This document shows positions 15,646-24,877 of a DNA stretch of 64,000 nt, in pieces. The DNA lies in contig JAXGQR010000003.1 of the NCBI GenBank assembly GCA_040766325.1, positions 62,001 to 126,000 on the forward strand, in the 5' to 3' direction. Origin of the DNA: Dehalobacterium sp040766325 (GTDB lineage: Bacteria > Bacillota > Dehalobacteriia > Dehalobacteriales > Dehalobacteriaceae). The notes beneath the pieces are model-generated. The model saw nothing but the letters and a program-made list of their open reading frames with translations, was not told where the DNA came from and ran no database searches. Made by a program: the position numbers and the translations under genes. Each line of letters opens with the position of its first letter. Position 1 is the first letter of the stretch.

Positions 15646-17499
15646 TTATTTCTCTTTCAAGTACAAAGCATCAGGGTTTACCCAGTAATTGATGATATCC
15701 TGCTGAGGGTCTACATTGATATCAATATTTCTGAGTACAAGCATGACGCTTATTTCAGGTGCTTTAAGCTCTAGATTCATGTCGTCGAAAGAAGCTTCTG
15801 CTTTTTGCGACTGGCCGGGCGGATACTTTTCTGTGATCTTGTCAATATAATCGTTCAGATCATTCTCGATTATGGTGCGACCATCCAATAATATCTTAAG
15901 AGATGGAATACCCGGCATAGAATCCATGATCCAATAAACTTGGTACTCTCCTCTTTCCCCGCTTATTGTCACAAAGTTATTTTCTGCTCTATAATCATTC
16001 TGCATATCAATTGCCCAATCATATGAGCTGATGTCGATACCCCCCGGAGGCAAAAATAGCGAAGTGTCCAAATAGGAACCGGGTGCTCCAGGATCTTGAT
16101 GGGGCCATACTTGTTCAAAACCAAACTTTGATTTGAAAGCAGCTCCTTCCCAAAGATTTTTATCAAACCATGCGGGAAGCTTTGCATCCTCTGTAAAAGC
16201 CAAAAAATTTACGGCATCGGTTATTCCTTCGCGCACAGACAATTCAGGCTCTTTGGTTGCGGGCAATACTTTATCCTCCTCCAACATTCCTTCCTTTATC
16301 AGGAGATTTTCAAGTCTGTTGATCTGTGCTGTAACAGGTAACACATGGGATCCGATAACAGGAAACACCGTGATCACAGCAAGCACGCATGTAACAATAA
16401 CAATGTAATGATGTGCTCTTGATTTTACAACTATCAGCAAGATAACAGATGATAATGCCAGCATCCATACGACGGCGAAAAAGTATTCCTCTGTCTTAAG
16501 CCCCGAGCTCTGAAGCTGTGTTATCAAAGCCCAAGCTTCAAATTCTAAAATGATTAAGGCGGCAATGGGATATATACGACGATAAAATCTTGCCAGCCCC
16601 GTATCATGATGTGTAACCATAATATGCAACCAGATACCGCCCAAAGCATAAGACGATGCGATACTGGAAAGTCTGAAGAAAGAGGTTTCCATCCCACTAA
16701 GAACAGTCCTGCCGGCCCACAGAATTAAAACTATAGTAAGAGCCAGCATAATAGGGATCATAATATAATCGAACAACACCTCAATAAACCTCGGTTGCTT
16801 TTGCGCTGTATCTCTGTGTTTATCAACAGATCCTTTCCTGAAATCAGGAAAATATCCTGTAAAAATTGTGAAGGCCAAAAATCCGCTCAAAGTACCGATG
16901 TACATATATACTTTATTACTTAAATCATGGTACAACAGTGCCTGAATCGCTCCGGCAACTCCCGATGCACCACCCATAATAACCAATCCATAAAGGATTG
17001 CGATGAAAAATGCTTTATGCGTCATGAAAAAGGAACGTGCAAAATCAGATTGTTCATGTGGGTAACCTGCTAACACGATAAAGGTGAGAAAACTAACCAA
17101 AATCGAGATACTGACTCTGGTTGCTGCAATTGTGGAGATAACAGAATAACGAGAACCTGTATATGAAGGTTTTGCTTCTGCGAAATAAAAAAGCAGAAAA
17201 AAAGTCACACCTGCTGCCAAAATGCCCACCAGATTAGCCGCCAAAACATATTTCTTTTCGTCAAAGCGGCTTTTAGCAGTAGTAATTGTCGTCAAACTAA
17301 ACACTGCCCCCAATGCAAAAGACCAATGGAGACAGTTGAAGAGAAAATTATATGGCTCCTGCTCCGGCCAGTCAAGATGGATCCTAATAATAGTTACTAG
17401 TGCAAAAGCAAAAGCATTAGCGATGGCCGCAGGAAAAGTCTGAAAAGCTTTACCCGCCCCTTTTAAAACTTTGGTAACCGAAGGAATAAATGTACTCAT
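15646..17499 (-). CDS. DUF4153 domain membrane protein
   Basis: The 617 residues have about eleven membrane helices in the first 400, and then a roughly 200-residue soluble domain (from about ITDAVNFLAFTEDAKLP). The helical half, with FLFNCLHWSFALGAVFS and the VILIVLWAGRTVLSGME-like region near residue 265, matches DUF4153, a widespread family of uncharacterised bacterial inner-membrane proteins. The function is unknown. The external C-terminal part is rich in acidic residues and contains no catalytic motif that I recognise. AGGAGG lies 7 bases before the ATG. Confidence 0.78.
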   Translation of the reverse strand: MSTFIPSVTKVLKGAGKAFQTFPAAIANAFAFALVTIIRIHLDWPEQEPYNFLFNCLHWSFALGAVFSLTTITTAKSRFDEKKYVLAANLVGILAAGVTFFLLFYFAEAKPSYTGSRYSVISTIAATRVSISILVSFLTFIVLAGYPHEQSDFARSFFMTHKAFFIAILYGLVIMGGASGVAGAIQALLYHDLSNKVYMYIGTLSGFLAFTIFTGYFPDFRKGSVDKHRDTAQKQPRFIEVLFDYIMIPIMLALTIVLILWAGRTVLSGMETSFFRLSSIASSYALGGIWLHIMVTHHDTGLARFYRRIYPIAALIILEFEAWALITQLQSSGLKTEEYFFAVVWMLALSSVILLIVVKSRAHHYIVIVTCVLAVITVFPVIGSHVLPVTAQINRLENLLIKEGMLEEDKVLPATKEPELSVREGITDAVNFLAFTEDAKLPAWFDKNLWEGAAFKSKFGFEQVWPHQDPGAPGSYLDTSLFLPPGGIDISSYDWAIDMQNDYRAENNFVTISGERGEYQVYWIMDSMPGIPSLKILLDGRTIIENDLNDYIDKITEKYPPGQSQKAEASFDDMNLELKAPEISVMLVLRNIDINVDPQQDIINYWVNPDALYLKEK

Positions 17500-17629
17500 T
17501 ATATTACCTCCTCAAAGTTAATTTTCATAATTATATCATAATTAAAACAATTGTCGATCAATTTTATCATTGTATTAAAATTCTCTAAACCCAAGGGATG
17601 TAATTATTTCCCTACATTGGGATTGCAAA

Positions 17630-17701
17630 TAATAAAAGAGTTCACCTTTGTTAAAATTGTGTTAGTAATATCATTTTAACAAAGTCGGAACTCTTTTATT
17701 T
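17630..17701. terminator. Long hairpin between DUF4153 and the MttB-like gene
   Basis: Arms AATAAAAGAGTTC-CTTTGTTAAAAT and ATTTTAACAAAG-GAACTCTTTTATT pair over about 25 bases with a small 2/3-base internal loop and a 17-base apex. It follows the end of the MttB-like gene as well as preceding DUF4153 and could serve as a terminator. A small mobile palindrome is the alternative. Confidence 0.5.
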
Positions 17702-17782
17702 TGAGAGTGTTTCTTTCATTTCACTATATTCAAGGATGTGATTGAGTGAGATAGTATTTTAATTAATAAAAGTTGTTGAACC

Positions 17783-19191
17783 TTAATTTTTTTCCATAAA
17801 TTTTATCATTTCCCGATCAACATCTTTGTCCAGGGCAGGTTCTGTATACTCTTCGAGTAATTTCTTCCAGCGGGCATTAGCTCTTTGCTCTGCGGTTAAA
17901 GCACCATTTTTCTCCCACTGGGTGGCATTACTGCGGTCACTCAGGATCGGACAGTAAAATTCTTGTTTAAAATGGTTAAATGTATGTTCATGTGTGAGGA
18001 ATTCCCCTTGAGGTCCAACCTCCTTGATGACATTAAAGGCCAATGTTTCCTCGTTAACTGTAACTCCTTGATTAATACGACGGATCATTCCAATAATTTC
18101 ATCGTCAAACATCATTTTTTCCAATGAAACCGTATTATAGGTATCGATAATACCGGCACTATGAAGAATGAAATTTCCTCCGGCCATTTGAGCCATGCTT
18201 AATGTAAGCATAGATTCGTAGGCTGCCTGAACATCTGCGCATTTGCTGTCGGAAAGAGCGCCACTGATCCGGCAAGGAAGATTATAGAATTTGGCCAATT
18301 GTCCATTAATAAGGGAAAACAAAGCGTCTTCCGGGGTACCAATGGCGAGGGAACCGTAGCGCATATCTGCATTAGAAGCGGAAGCAGAATAAACAATAGG
18401 AGTTCCTTCACTGACCAACTGAGCTAGAACAATACCCGCGAGAACTTCCGCATTTTGCAGCGCTACCGTACCGGCGATAGTGGCAGGAGTGGTTGCACCG
18501 GCGATGCTTAGTGAATTTACTAACTGAGGTTGACGGTATTGTGCGTAAGCAATAATAGCTCCAGCCATTTTATCATCGTAACTGAGGGGTGTTAAAGTAC
18601 ATGGGATACTTATTACAACTGGTTTTTCTTTAATTTCTTCTATGCCACCAAATGCTAATGCAGCCATTTCAATGTTTTCTTTTGCTTCTTCATAGTCTAA
18701 CACCGTAGCCATCAGAGGTTTATCACTATGTTTCATCGTCTGATAAAGCATAACCTTGGTACGTACCTTCATATCCACATCTTGAGGTTCACATGGAATG
18801 TGGCTCATAATGTCAATATTATCCATTTGGTGTTCTAGTTTACAAATAGTAATAAAATCATCCAATTTAGATGTACGACGGCCTCTGTCCATATCCATGA
18901 TAAATGGTGAACCATAGGGGCCAGCATATACTGTATTTTCAGTGTTAATTAAAACGCTCTTTTCAGGGTTTCTGGCATAAAGAGTGAATGAAGAAGGAGC
19001 CATTTTAATTGCGTTTTCCACCATATTTTGGGGGAAATAGACTCTTTGTCCATCGACTTTGGCCCCTCCTTTTGAAAGGATTTCCCGGGCAGGTGCATAG
19101 CTGAATACGATCCCCACTTCTTCCATGATACGCAAGCTTGTCTCATGGATTTGCTCAATTTCATTTTGCTCAAGATTTGATATCTTTGCAT
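17783..19191 (-). CDS. MttB-family (trimethylamine methyltransferase-like) protein, start frameshifted
   Basis: The long frame gives 450 residues from an ATG at 19135. The MttB core is clear: VYFPQNMVENAIKMAP, the VYAGPYGSPFIMD segment, and the glycine- and acid-rich barrel ending EFLTHEHTFNHFKQEF. The family moves methyl groups from methylated amines to a corrinoid protein. True MttB uses pyrrolysine, whereas this one has no in-frame UAG and so belongs to the non-pyrrolysine branch (MtgB/MtpB-like), substrate unknown. The natural start is the ATG at 19191, 7 bases after AAAGGAGG. From there the frame is off by one, because ATGCAAAG stands where ATGGCAAAG would read M-A-K-I-S-N-L-E-Q into the main frame. 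A sigma-54 promoter lies upstream. No corrinoid protein gene is adjacent. Confidence 0.85.
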
Positions 19192-19246
19192 GATGAAACC
19201 TCCTTTATTATTTGTGTTATGTAAGGTTTACTTTTTTGCTATATAA

Positions 19247-19262
19247 AGCAAAATTCATGCCA
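19247..19262 (-). promoter_or_regulatory. Sigma-54 (-24/-12) promoter of the MttB-like gene
   Basis: On the minus strand the sequence reads TGGCAT-N5-TTGCT, matching the sigma-54 consensus TGGCAC-N5-TTGCW in all but one position, with the invariant GG and GC 10 bases apart. It lies about 56 bases before the Shine-Dalgarno-supported ATG (19191). The neighbouring activator gene is of the sigma-54 enhancer-binding class. Confidence 0.8.
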
Positions 19263-19321
19263 TTTAAAAAATCCTGGATTATGCTGATTTTTCACCCCTT
19301 AAAATTAATTCTTTGACTAAT

Positions 19322-19341
19322 ATTGTTTATAAGTAAACAAT
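19322..19341. promoter_or_regulatory. Candidate enhancer (UAS) palindrome for the sigma-54 activator
   Basis: ATTGTTTA-TAAG-TAAACAAT is a perfect 8-base inverted repeat with a 4-base centre, located about 60-75 bases upstream of the sigma-54 promoter. A further TTGTTTAT half-site follows at 19353-19360. The position and dyad form suit an enhancer-binding protein dimer. The assignment is inference. Confidence 0.5.
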
Positions 19342-19457
19342 ACTGTCTAATTTTGTTTATATGATTAAGCCCTTATAATTGTGTAAAAAGAAAATGAGCC
19401 ACAAACTCATATCCTCGGTTAAAATATAAGTGACAAGCAAATACCAAACCAAAGAGG

Positions 19458-20674
19458 ATGAAATCCATGGCTCAGTTTAATATTACCCTAACCGAAGAAG
19501 AATTGCACGGACTTTTTATGAGTAACGGACGAGATGCAGCCATAGCAAAACTGATGGAAAAAATCTTTAATGAGGTCCTTCGGGGCCAGTCCACTGAACA
19601 GCTATGTGCTGAACCATATGAGAGAACTGACCAACGAAAGGCATATCGCAATGGCAGTTATGAGCGTGAACTAGTTACACGGGTTGGAACATTGAATTTA
19701 CGCATTCCTCGCCACCGAAACGGCGAATTCAGCACCGAACTCTTTGAACGTTACTAACGGAGCGAACAGGCACTGATGCTGGGCATGATGGAAATGGTGG
19801 TTAATGGCGTCTCTACCCGGAAAGTGGAAACTATCACCGAAGAACTCTGTGGCAAGAAGTTTTCTAAATCAACCGTTTCAGCTCTTTGTCAAAGACTGGA
19901 TCCCATGGTTAATGACTTTCGAACAAGACCGCTGGAAAGCCACTATCCATTTATGATAGTCGATGCTCTTTATCTCAAAGCACGCATTAATAACAGGGTG
20001 CAATCTAGAGGCTTACTCATCTCTATTGGCGTTAACGAAGAAGGTAACCGTGAAGTTATCGGCTTTCAGGTGGCCAATAGCGAATCGGAAAGCAGCTGGA
20101 GCGAGTTTTTAAATCATTAAAAGAGCGGGGACTAAAGGATGTACACCTAGTGACTTCCGACAATCATAAAGGCTTGGTAAATGCCATCCAGAAACAATTT
20201 CAAGGAGCTACTTGGCAAAGATGTCAAACCCATTTTTCAAGGAACATGTTAGATCAAACACCAAAGGCACTACAAGTAGAAATGAAGGAAGATCTGCGCC
20301 GTCTTTACGAAGCCATTGACTTGGAAAGTGCCAAAAGTGTCCGGGATCATATCATAGCCACATACGAATCCAAAGCGCCTAAAGCGACATCTTTATTGGA
20401 TGAAGCTTTTGACGATATTACCGCCGTTTTAATCATGCCCCTTAAATACCGTAAAAGACTACGTACAACTAACGGGGTAGAACGTCTTAATCAGGAGATA
20501 CGACGAAGGGAACGGGTCATACGCATCTTCCCCAATGAGGAGTCAGTAATTCGGCTCATGGGTGCCCTGTTGATGGAACAAAGCGAAAAATGGCAGACAG
20601 GGCGAAAATATTTTGAGATGGATCTCTATTATCAAGATCATAAAAAAAATTCTAAAGTTACATTTGTTGCTTAG
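19458..20674 (+). pseudogene. IS256 family transposase, nonsense plus frameshift
   Basis: Three pieces read as one mutator-type transposase of about 405 residues. The first piece (19458-19757) ends at TAA where CAA would continue L-F-E-R-Y-Q-R-S-E-Q-A-L, a C-to-T nonsense change. The second ends near 20120, because GAGTTTTTAAATC has lost one T of a six-T run; restoring it reads W-S-E-F-F-K-S-L-K-E-R-G. The third carries TSDNHKGLVNAIQKQF, the C-terminal R-x-x-N-G-V-E-R-L-N-Q-E-I-R-R motif and the final helices. The acidic catalytic residues can be placed in IVDALYLKAR and TSDNHKG. It is inactive as read. Confidence 0.88.
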
Positions 20675-20699
20675 AGTCGCATTTATTCCACGGTCCAGG

Positions 20700-20870
20700 T
20701 TGACAGTGAGCCTCTGGCCGCATGGCTTCCGGCACCACAGGCAGCCACCCTGTTACGGATGCCTACAGGTTCAAATAATGATTTAAAAGCTTTCATGTGT
20801 GCCCAAAAGCTGGCCCTGTGTTTGGGTGCTGCCAGGCCCTCAGCCTACCATGCGGCCCTCTCTGATCAAC
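20700..20870. other. GC-rich foldable segment inside the IS256 3' region
   Basis: Nested inverted repeats span about 140 bases: GGCCGCATGG (20716-20725) pairs with CCATGCGGCC (20848-20857), and inside these GGCAGCCACCC (near 20741-20751) pairs with GGGTGCTGCC (near 20824-20833) with one bulge. The composition is richer in GC than the flanks. No reading frame is evident. A structured RNA or a remnant captured by the element are both possible. Confidence 0.45.
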
Positions 20871-21034
20871 CCGGCTTTCGCGGCATAAACGCTTACTGAT
20901 TGGGATATTTAGAAAGTGAGCAGCCTTGACCACGAACCGATTAAAGTATTACCGAGGAAATTACACACTAATTTGGACTTGACTGTTTACATTTGATCAT
21001 TAAGTTTTCGCACATTTAGAAAAGATTGAATCCA

Positions 21035-22483
21035 CTATTTTATATTATATTTTTTAATTCTATAAATCAAAGACTGACGATGCATCCCTAATTGTTTCGC
21101 AGTTTTCGAAACATTCCCATGATTCTCGATTAAAGCTTTGATAATCTCTTCTTTTTCTTTCTGAGCAATTGTTGAAAATACACTGATCGTTTCCGGCTCA
21201 AAATAGCAATGTTTTTCATCATTATCAGTAGATTTCTTTTGGACGCAACTGCTTTTGGTCACATTATTTGAAAACAAATAGGTAGGTAAATGTTTCCGTT
21301 TAATTTTTAGATCTTCATTGGTAACAAAGTTCATCGCTGATTCTATACAATGCTTCAGTTGCCGAACATTTCCCGGCCAAGAGAAATCTAAGAAGATGCT
21401 TAAAACCTCATCATCAAGGGCAAGGACTTGTTTTTGGAAGCGCTCGTTAAACAAGGAAATGAAATGATTTGCCAGTAAAAAAATATCGCTTTTACGACTA
21501 GCTAAACTAGGAATCATAATGTTTACCACTGCTAATCGATAAAAAAAATCTTCCCGTAACAATTTGTTTTTGATCGCATCCTGAGGTAAAACATTACAAC
21601 TGCTGATAATACGAGCATTAATTTTAATCCGCTCATTACTACCCAGACGCTTAATTTCTTTTTCCTCTATAGCCCGAAGTAGCTTTGACTGTGAAACAAG
21701 AGACATGGAATTGATTTCATCCAAAAACAATGTACCACCCTCAGCTTGCTCAAAAAGGCCCTTCCGCTCCACAGCACCAGTGTAAATTCCCTTGGAGGTG
21801 CCAAAGAGAATGCTTTCCAGAAGAGTTTCGGGAATAGCCGCACAATTAATCGCCAAAAAAGGACCGTCTTTCCGGTTACTGTTGGCATGAATAAAACGGG
21901 AAAAGAGATCTTTACCGCTCCCGGTCTCTCCGATAAGCAAAACAGGGGATTCACTTTGCCCGGCACTGATGGCCATTTTCTTACATTTTTTGAAAAGAGG
22001 ATGGGTTCCAACTAGACGGTCAATACCAATAGTATCTTTATGGAACTCTTCATGATCATCCATTGGTAAAAACGCTTCTTTTTGTAGACGAATATTCTTT
22101 TGAATAACCTCCATGAGCTGGGTTACATCTTTCTGGATCGTATATGCTCCGACCTTTTGCTCATCCAAAAATATGGGACGAGCATTACAAATTTGATAAA
22201 TCTCACGTCCATTGACATAGTAACGAAACGCCATGTCTACCACAGGTTTTTCTGTTGTCAATGCCATCAGCATCGGACTGGTTTTCTCATCCAGGCCATA
22301 CGCTTCATTTACAGTTCGGCCATTGATTTCTTCATAAGCGTAACCATCTAAACCCTCCGCCACTTTATTGATATAAAGCAACCGACCATTCACATCACAA
22401 AAGTATACTGCTGCATCAATAGAATTAAAGATGTCGGAAAAAAAAGGATACTTATCTATGATCTCTTGGAATCTGGTCTTCAT
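21035..22483 (-). CDS. Sigma-54-dependent transcriptional activator (PAS-AAA+-Fis)
   Basis: The 482 residues have three domains. A PAS sensor (about 15-115; DVNGRLLYINKVAEGLDGY) is followed by an AAA+ domain (about 155-385) with Walker A GETGSGKD, the GAFTGA loop written here GIYTGA, Walker B GGTLFLDEI and the arginine-finger region REDFFYRL. Last comes a Fis-type HTH (about 440-482; GNVSKTAKQLGMHRQSLIYRI). This is the RocR-like layout of activators that open sigma-54 promoters. The phenylalanine of GAFTGA is replaced by tyrosine, which is common, and alanine by isoleucine, which is unusual. The next gene on the strand beyond an IS256 is the MttB-like gene with a sigma-54 promoter, its likely target. 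Confidence 0.93.
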   Translation of the reverse strand: MKTRFQEIIDKYPFFSDIFNSIDAAVYFCDVNGRLLYINKVAEGLDGYAYEEINGRTVNEAYGLDEKTSPMLMALTTEKPVVDMAFRYYVNGREIYQICNARPIFLDEQKVGAYTIQKDVTQLMEVIQKNIRLQKEAFLPMDDHEEFHKDTIGIDRLVGTHPLFKKCKKMAISAGQSESPVLLIGETGSGKDLFSRFIHANSNRKDGPFLAINCAAIPETLLESILFGTSKGIYTGAVERKGLFEQAEGGTLFLDEINSMSLVSQSKLLRAIEEKEIKRLGSNERIKINARIISSCNVLPQDAIKNKLLREDFFYRLAVVNIMIPSLASRKSDIFLLANHFISLFNERFQKQVLALDDEVLSIFLDFSWPGNVRQLKHCIESAMNFVTNEDLKIKRKHLPTYLFSNNVTKSSCVQKKSTDNDEKHCYFEPETISVFSTIAQKEKEEIIKALIENHGNVSKTAKQLGMHRQSLIYRIKKYNIK

Positions 22484-22605
22484 GCCCTCACCTCAGTAAC
22501 ATATATCATATTTTTATCTTACATATCTATTGCGATTAATAACTACTAAGATATTTTTCGTTAATAAGCGATTTTATATATAATATCAGTTATATCTTTG
22601 CTGTA

Positions 22606-22634
22606 ATTATATCATTGGGAGTGTTGTGCCACAA
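22606..22634 (-). promoter_or_regulatory. Promoter of the sigma-54 activator gene
   Basis: On the minus strand TTGTGG-N17-TATAAT with a TGA directly before the -10 (an extended -10) gives a transcript leader of about 115 bases before the ATG at 22483. Confidence 0.55.
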
Positions 22635-22668
22635 GAATATAGTTTTTTAAAAAATAATAAGATAAAGA

Positions 22669-22694
22669 AACCCTGGCTTTTCAAAGCCAGGGTT
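22669..22694 (-). terminator. Terminator of the former tRNA-Leu transcript
   Basis: AACCCTGGCTTT-GAAA-AGCCAGGGTT on the minus strand is followed by a T-rich stretch. It sits just past the CCA end of the tRNA-Leu fragment, so it is probably the original terminator of that gene. Confidence 0.7.
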
Positions 22695-22709
22695 AGTTAT
22701 CTTAGATTT

Positions 22710-22767
22710 TGGCGCGGTGGGCGGGACTTGAACCCGTATGCTAGCCCACACGCCCCTCAAACGTGCG
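22710..22767 (-). pseudogene. tRNA-Leu 3'-half remnant, left attachment site
   Basis: From the CCA end at 22710-22712 through the T arm to the anticodon arm, the sequence matches tRNA-Leu. A 46-base block (22722-22767) equals 27964-28009 of the complete tRNA-Leu with two mismatches and includes a 24-base identical core through the anticodon arm. Identity stops abruptly at 22767. The acceptor strand CCACCGC differs from that of the complete gene but fits, with one mismatch, the GCGATGG 5' half at 28135-28141. It is therefore the displaced 3' half of a different, broken tRNA-Leu. Confidence 0.75.
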
Positions 22768-23329
22768 ACAGATTTTTTGATCATCACATTTTCAAGCTAC
22801 TCCAACAGACTGTAAGATTATCAAATTTTTCATTATGCGCTTTATTCCTAGCGAACCTATACGCACCATACACACGTATATACGTTAAAGTAGTTTTTTA
22901 CGTTACTGGTACACGTAACGCTTTTACTTGTGCCGTGCGCGATTATTTAAAAAGTCTTTTCTATCCTTTTGACTAAATTCCTCCTTTTATGGCAAATATT
23001 TTTAGACCTTGGGGCTCTGCCCCAAACCCCGCACTCGGCGTGAGCCAGCCCCTCAACCTATGTTGAGGGGGTTTTCCAGTGTGGGTAATAATACCCGGTA
23101 AGTCAATTATGAAGCCTCACACGGATTCTAAGGCCTAAAGGCCTAAAAATCCGTAGCTCGATTAAAAATTGACATACCTACCCCCAACTATATTGCAATA
23201 CCAAAAAACCAATTTTGTTAAATACTAATCATTTTTTTGTATTTTTCTGCATTTCATGATACAATAAATTTGTGTAGAATCTTACTCAAATGAGAAGAAT
23301 ATTGCATAAATGAGTAAAATTTTACTCAA
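22768..23329. other. Non-coding left part of the element, probable replication origin region
   Basis: No gene is evident. The stretch holds a set of short dyads: CGTTAC/GTAACG near 22902-22921, GGGGCTCTGCCCC near 23012-23024, and a perfect CCCCTCAAC-CTAT-GTTGAGGGG near 23051-23072. An 18-base palindrome TGAGTAAAATTTTACTCA lies at 23311-23328 beside the rep stop codon. Such arrays are usual around double-strand origins of rolling-circle plasmids. The exact nick site was not identified. Confidence 0.45.
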
Positions 23330-24070
23330 CTAAACAACCCTTTTTAAATTATACTGTTTATACCTTACGGAACCAGTAAAGTCTGTGTCATATGTGGTTT
23401 CGTATGTCTTGCAATTGCCTGGTATTTGCTCTAGTACAGCATCTATCAGGTTTTTTTCTATTAGCTCAATCGGTTTGAATAATCCCCGGCTTGAGAAATA
23501 ACACTTTTCACCTTTTAATCTTTAGTCTGCCAATTCTTTTCGCAAGTACTTTGAAACATAAGCGCCTAAATTATCTATTTGCTCAATGGCATTAATATAA
23601 ATAAATCCGTGACCCCATGCATCCCTAATAACCTTTTGTTTTATGTACGGCATATTAAAAAGCATAGAGTGATAATGAACTGCTCCGCGCTTTTGAAATT
23701 CAATTACCGTAAGATATTTTAATTTTTCTTTAACTTGGTATTCCAGCCTTTGTCTGAACTTTTTCCACTCATAATTTGTCTGATCCAAATCAGTAACATT
23801 TTCCTTAAACGTCAGGGTTAAAAACTTTGGCATATACGGCCTCCCCCTTGCATCATAATACTGCCAAACATTAGAATTAATTGATCGGCGTACTTGTTGC
23901 CTTGCACGCCTTAATGCTCTTTCACGATCCTGATTTTCTTCCTGATTTTCTTTTTGTATAGGTGAGCCTCGAGGTGGATCTTTACAAAATCCTTTGCGTA
24001 TTGGTTTCTGAAAAATATAATGCTCATAGACGGAACCGGAAAGTATTAATTTTTCTGTGTAAAAGGTCAT
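23330..24070 (-). pseudogene. Rolling-circle replication initiator Rep, in-frame stop
   Basis: The first 182 residues contain the HUH-type initiator motifs: motif 1 FLTLTFKENV (about 87-96), motif 2 GAVHYHSMLF with the paired histidines (about 129-138), and the catalytic tyrosine motif YVSKYLRKE (about 170-178). A TAA at 23522-23524 then interrupts the frame, which otherwise continues without shift as R-L-K-G-E-K-C-Y-F-S-S-R-G-L and on to a TAG at 23330-23332. The full length would be about 246 residues. Truncation after the catalytic motif may not abolish nicking, but the gene is most simply a nonsense pseudogene. It initiated replication or excision-linked copying of the element. Confidence 0.82.
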
Positions 24071-24200
24071 TTTTCACCCCCATTTTTTCTGCTTATGTGT
24101 CCCTATAATCAAGTTAAGTAAGAAGGCATATATCACCCCTTTTTTACCTCAAATGATTCTATAGTATTAAAACAGAATATAGAAGAATTGCAAACAGCCA

Positions 24201-24294
24201 TTCCCTCCTGCAAAGCAGCCAAAAAAACTAAGGCCGGGGCCCCCCTTGCCCCCCTGGCCGTTAGTTTGTTTTTCGGCTGCTTTGCAGGAGGGAA
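24201..24294. repeat. 94-base near-perfect hairpin (possible single-strand origin)
   Basis: The outer arms TTCCCTCCTGCAAAGCAGCC and GGCTGCTTTGCAGGAGGGAA are exact complements. The stem continues with A/T pairs and a GGCC/GGCC inner part around a C/G-rich apex. It lies between integrase and rep. Large hairpins in this position in rolling-circle replicons act as lagging-strand origins or terminators. That role is inferred. Confidence 0.65.
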
Positions 24295-24877
24295 AAAGGT
24301 AGATTGACAATATTTCTAATCAATTTCAAGCCTTGATCAATCATATTTCTTTCAAGCAACCACCAATCAACTTTTAAACAAATATTCTACAGGACTAAAT
24401 TGACGGTGCATTTTTTGTAAATCAGTTCCCCAAAGATTTACATAGTTTTTCACCATGTCCAAAGTCGAATGACCAAGAAGAGCCTGGAGACTAAAAGGAT
24501 CTCCTCCTCGAATAATATACATTTTGGCAAACGTATGACGAAAAGTATGAGGACTTACCCTAACACCTTCAAGTCTTGCTTTACGCCCATAAATACTTAA
24601 TCGTTCCTGAACATTACGTTGTCTTAATGGCAAATTTTCTACACTTACTAAAAGATATTGATTTCCGGATATATCCCCCCTCACTCGAAGGTACTTTTTA
24701 AGCGTTTCTTTGGTCCTAGAAGATAAGAAAACCCTTCTTTGCTTATTTCCTGTAACTGATAAACTAAAATGGACAGAAAACAACAAATAAGAATGAACAG
24801 TATTTACCACAATCCTCCAAAAAAGCTATGATAGAGCTGGAAATAAAACAGCTTTTATCATAGCAGAGGAGGAAGAA

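Larger units (their letters stand above)
19363..20984. mobile_element. IS256 family insertion sequence, inactive
   Basis: The element ends are recognisable as imperfect inverted repeats. The left reads GATTAAGCCCTTATAATTGTGTAA from 19363. The right reads TTACACACTAATTTGGACTTGACT ending at 20984. Flanking 8-base copies GTTTATAT (19355-19362) and GTTTACAT (20985-20992) differ by one base and look like a target duplication. The only gene is a broken transposase. About 290 bases of GC-richer sequence lie between the transposase stop and the right end. It separates the sigma-54 activator from its presumed target promoter. Confidence 0.75.

Noticed and set aside
17783..19191. Pyrrolysine-containing MttB
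   Set aside because: No in-frame UAG occurs within the 450-residue frame, so it belongs to the non-pyrrolysine branch.
22626..22976. Plus-strand frame of 116 residues containing G-G-R-D-L-N-P-Y-A-S-P-H-A-P
   Set aside because: This peptide is the familiar translation of the antisense strand of a tRNA T arm and variable arm. The frame crosses the terminator and the tRNA-Leu fragment and has no ribosome binding site.
22902..23072. CRISPR-like or iteron array
   Set aside because: The short dyads are not direct repeats of constant length and spacing. There are no spacers and no cas genes in the window.
23522..23524. Recoding of the stop in rep
   Set aside because: The codon is TAA, for which there is no known recoding signal in this context. 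Nonsense mutation is simpler.
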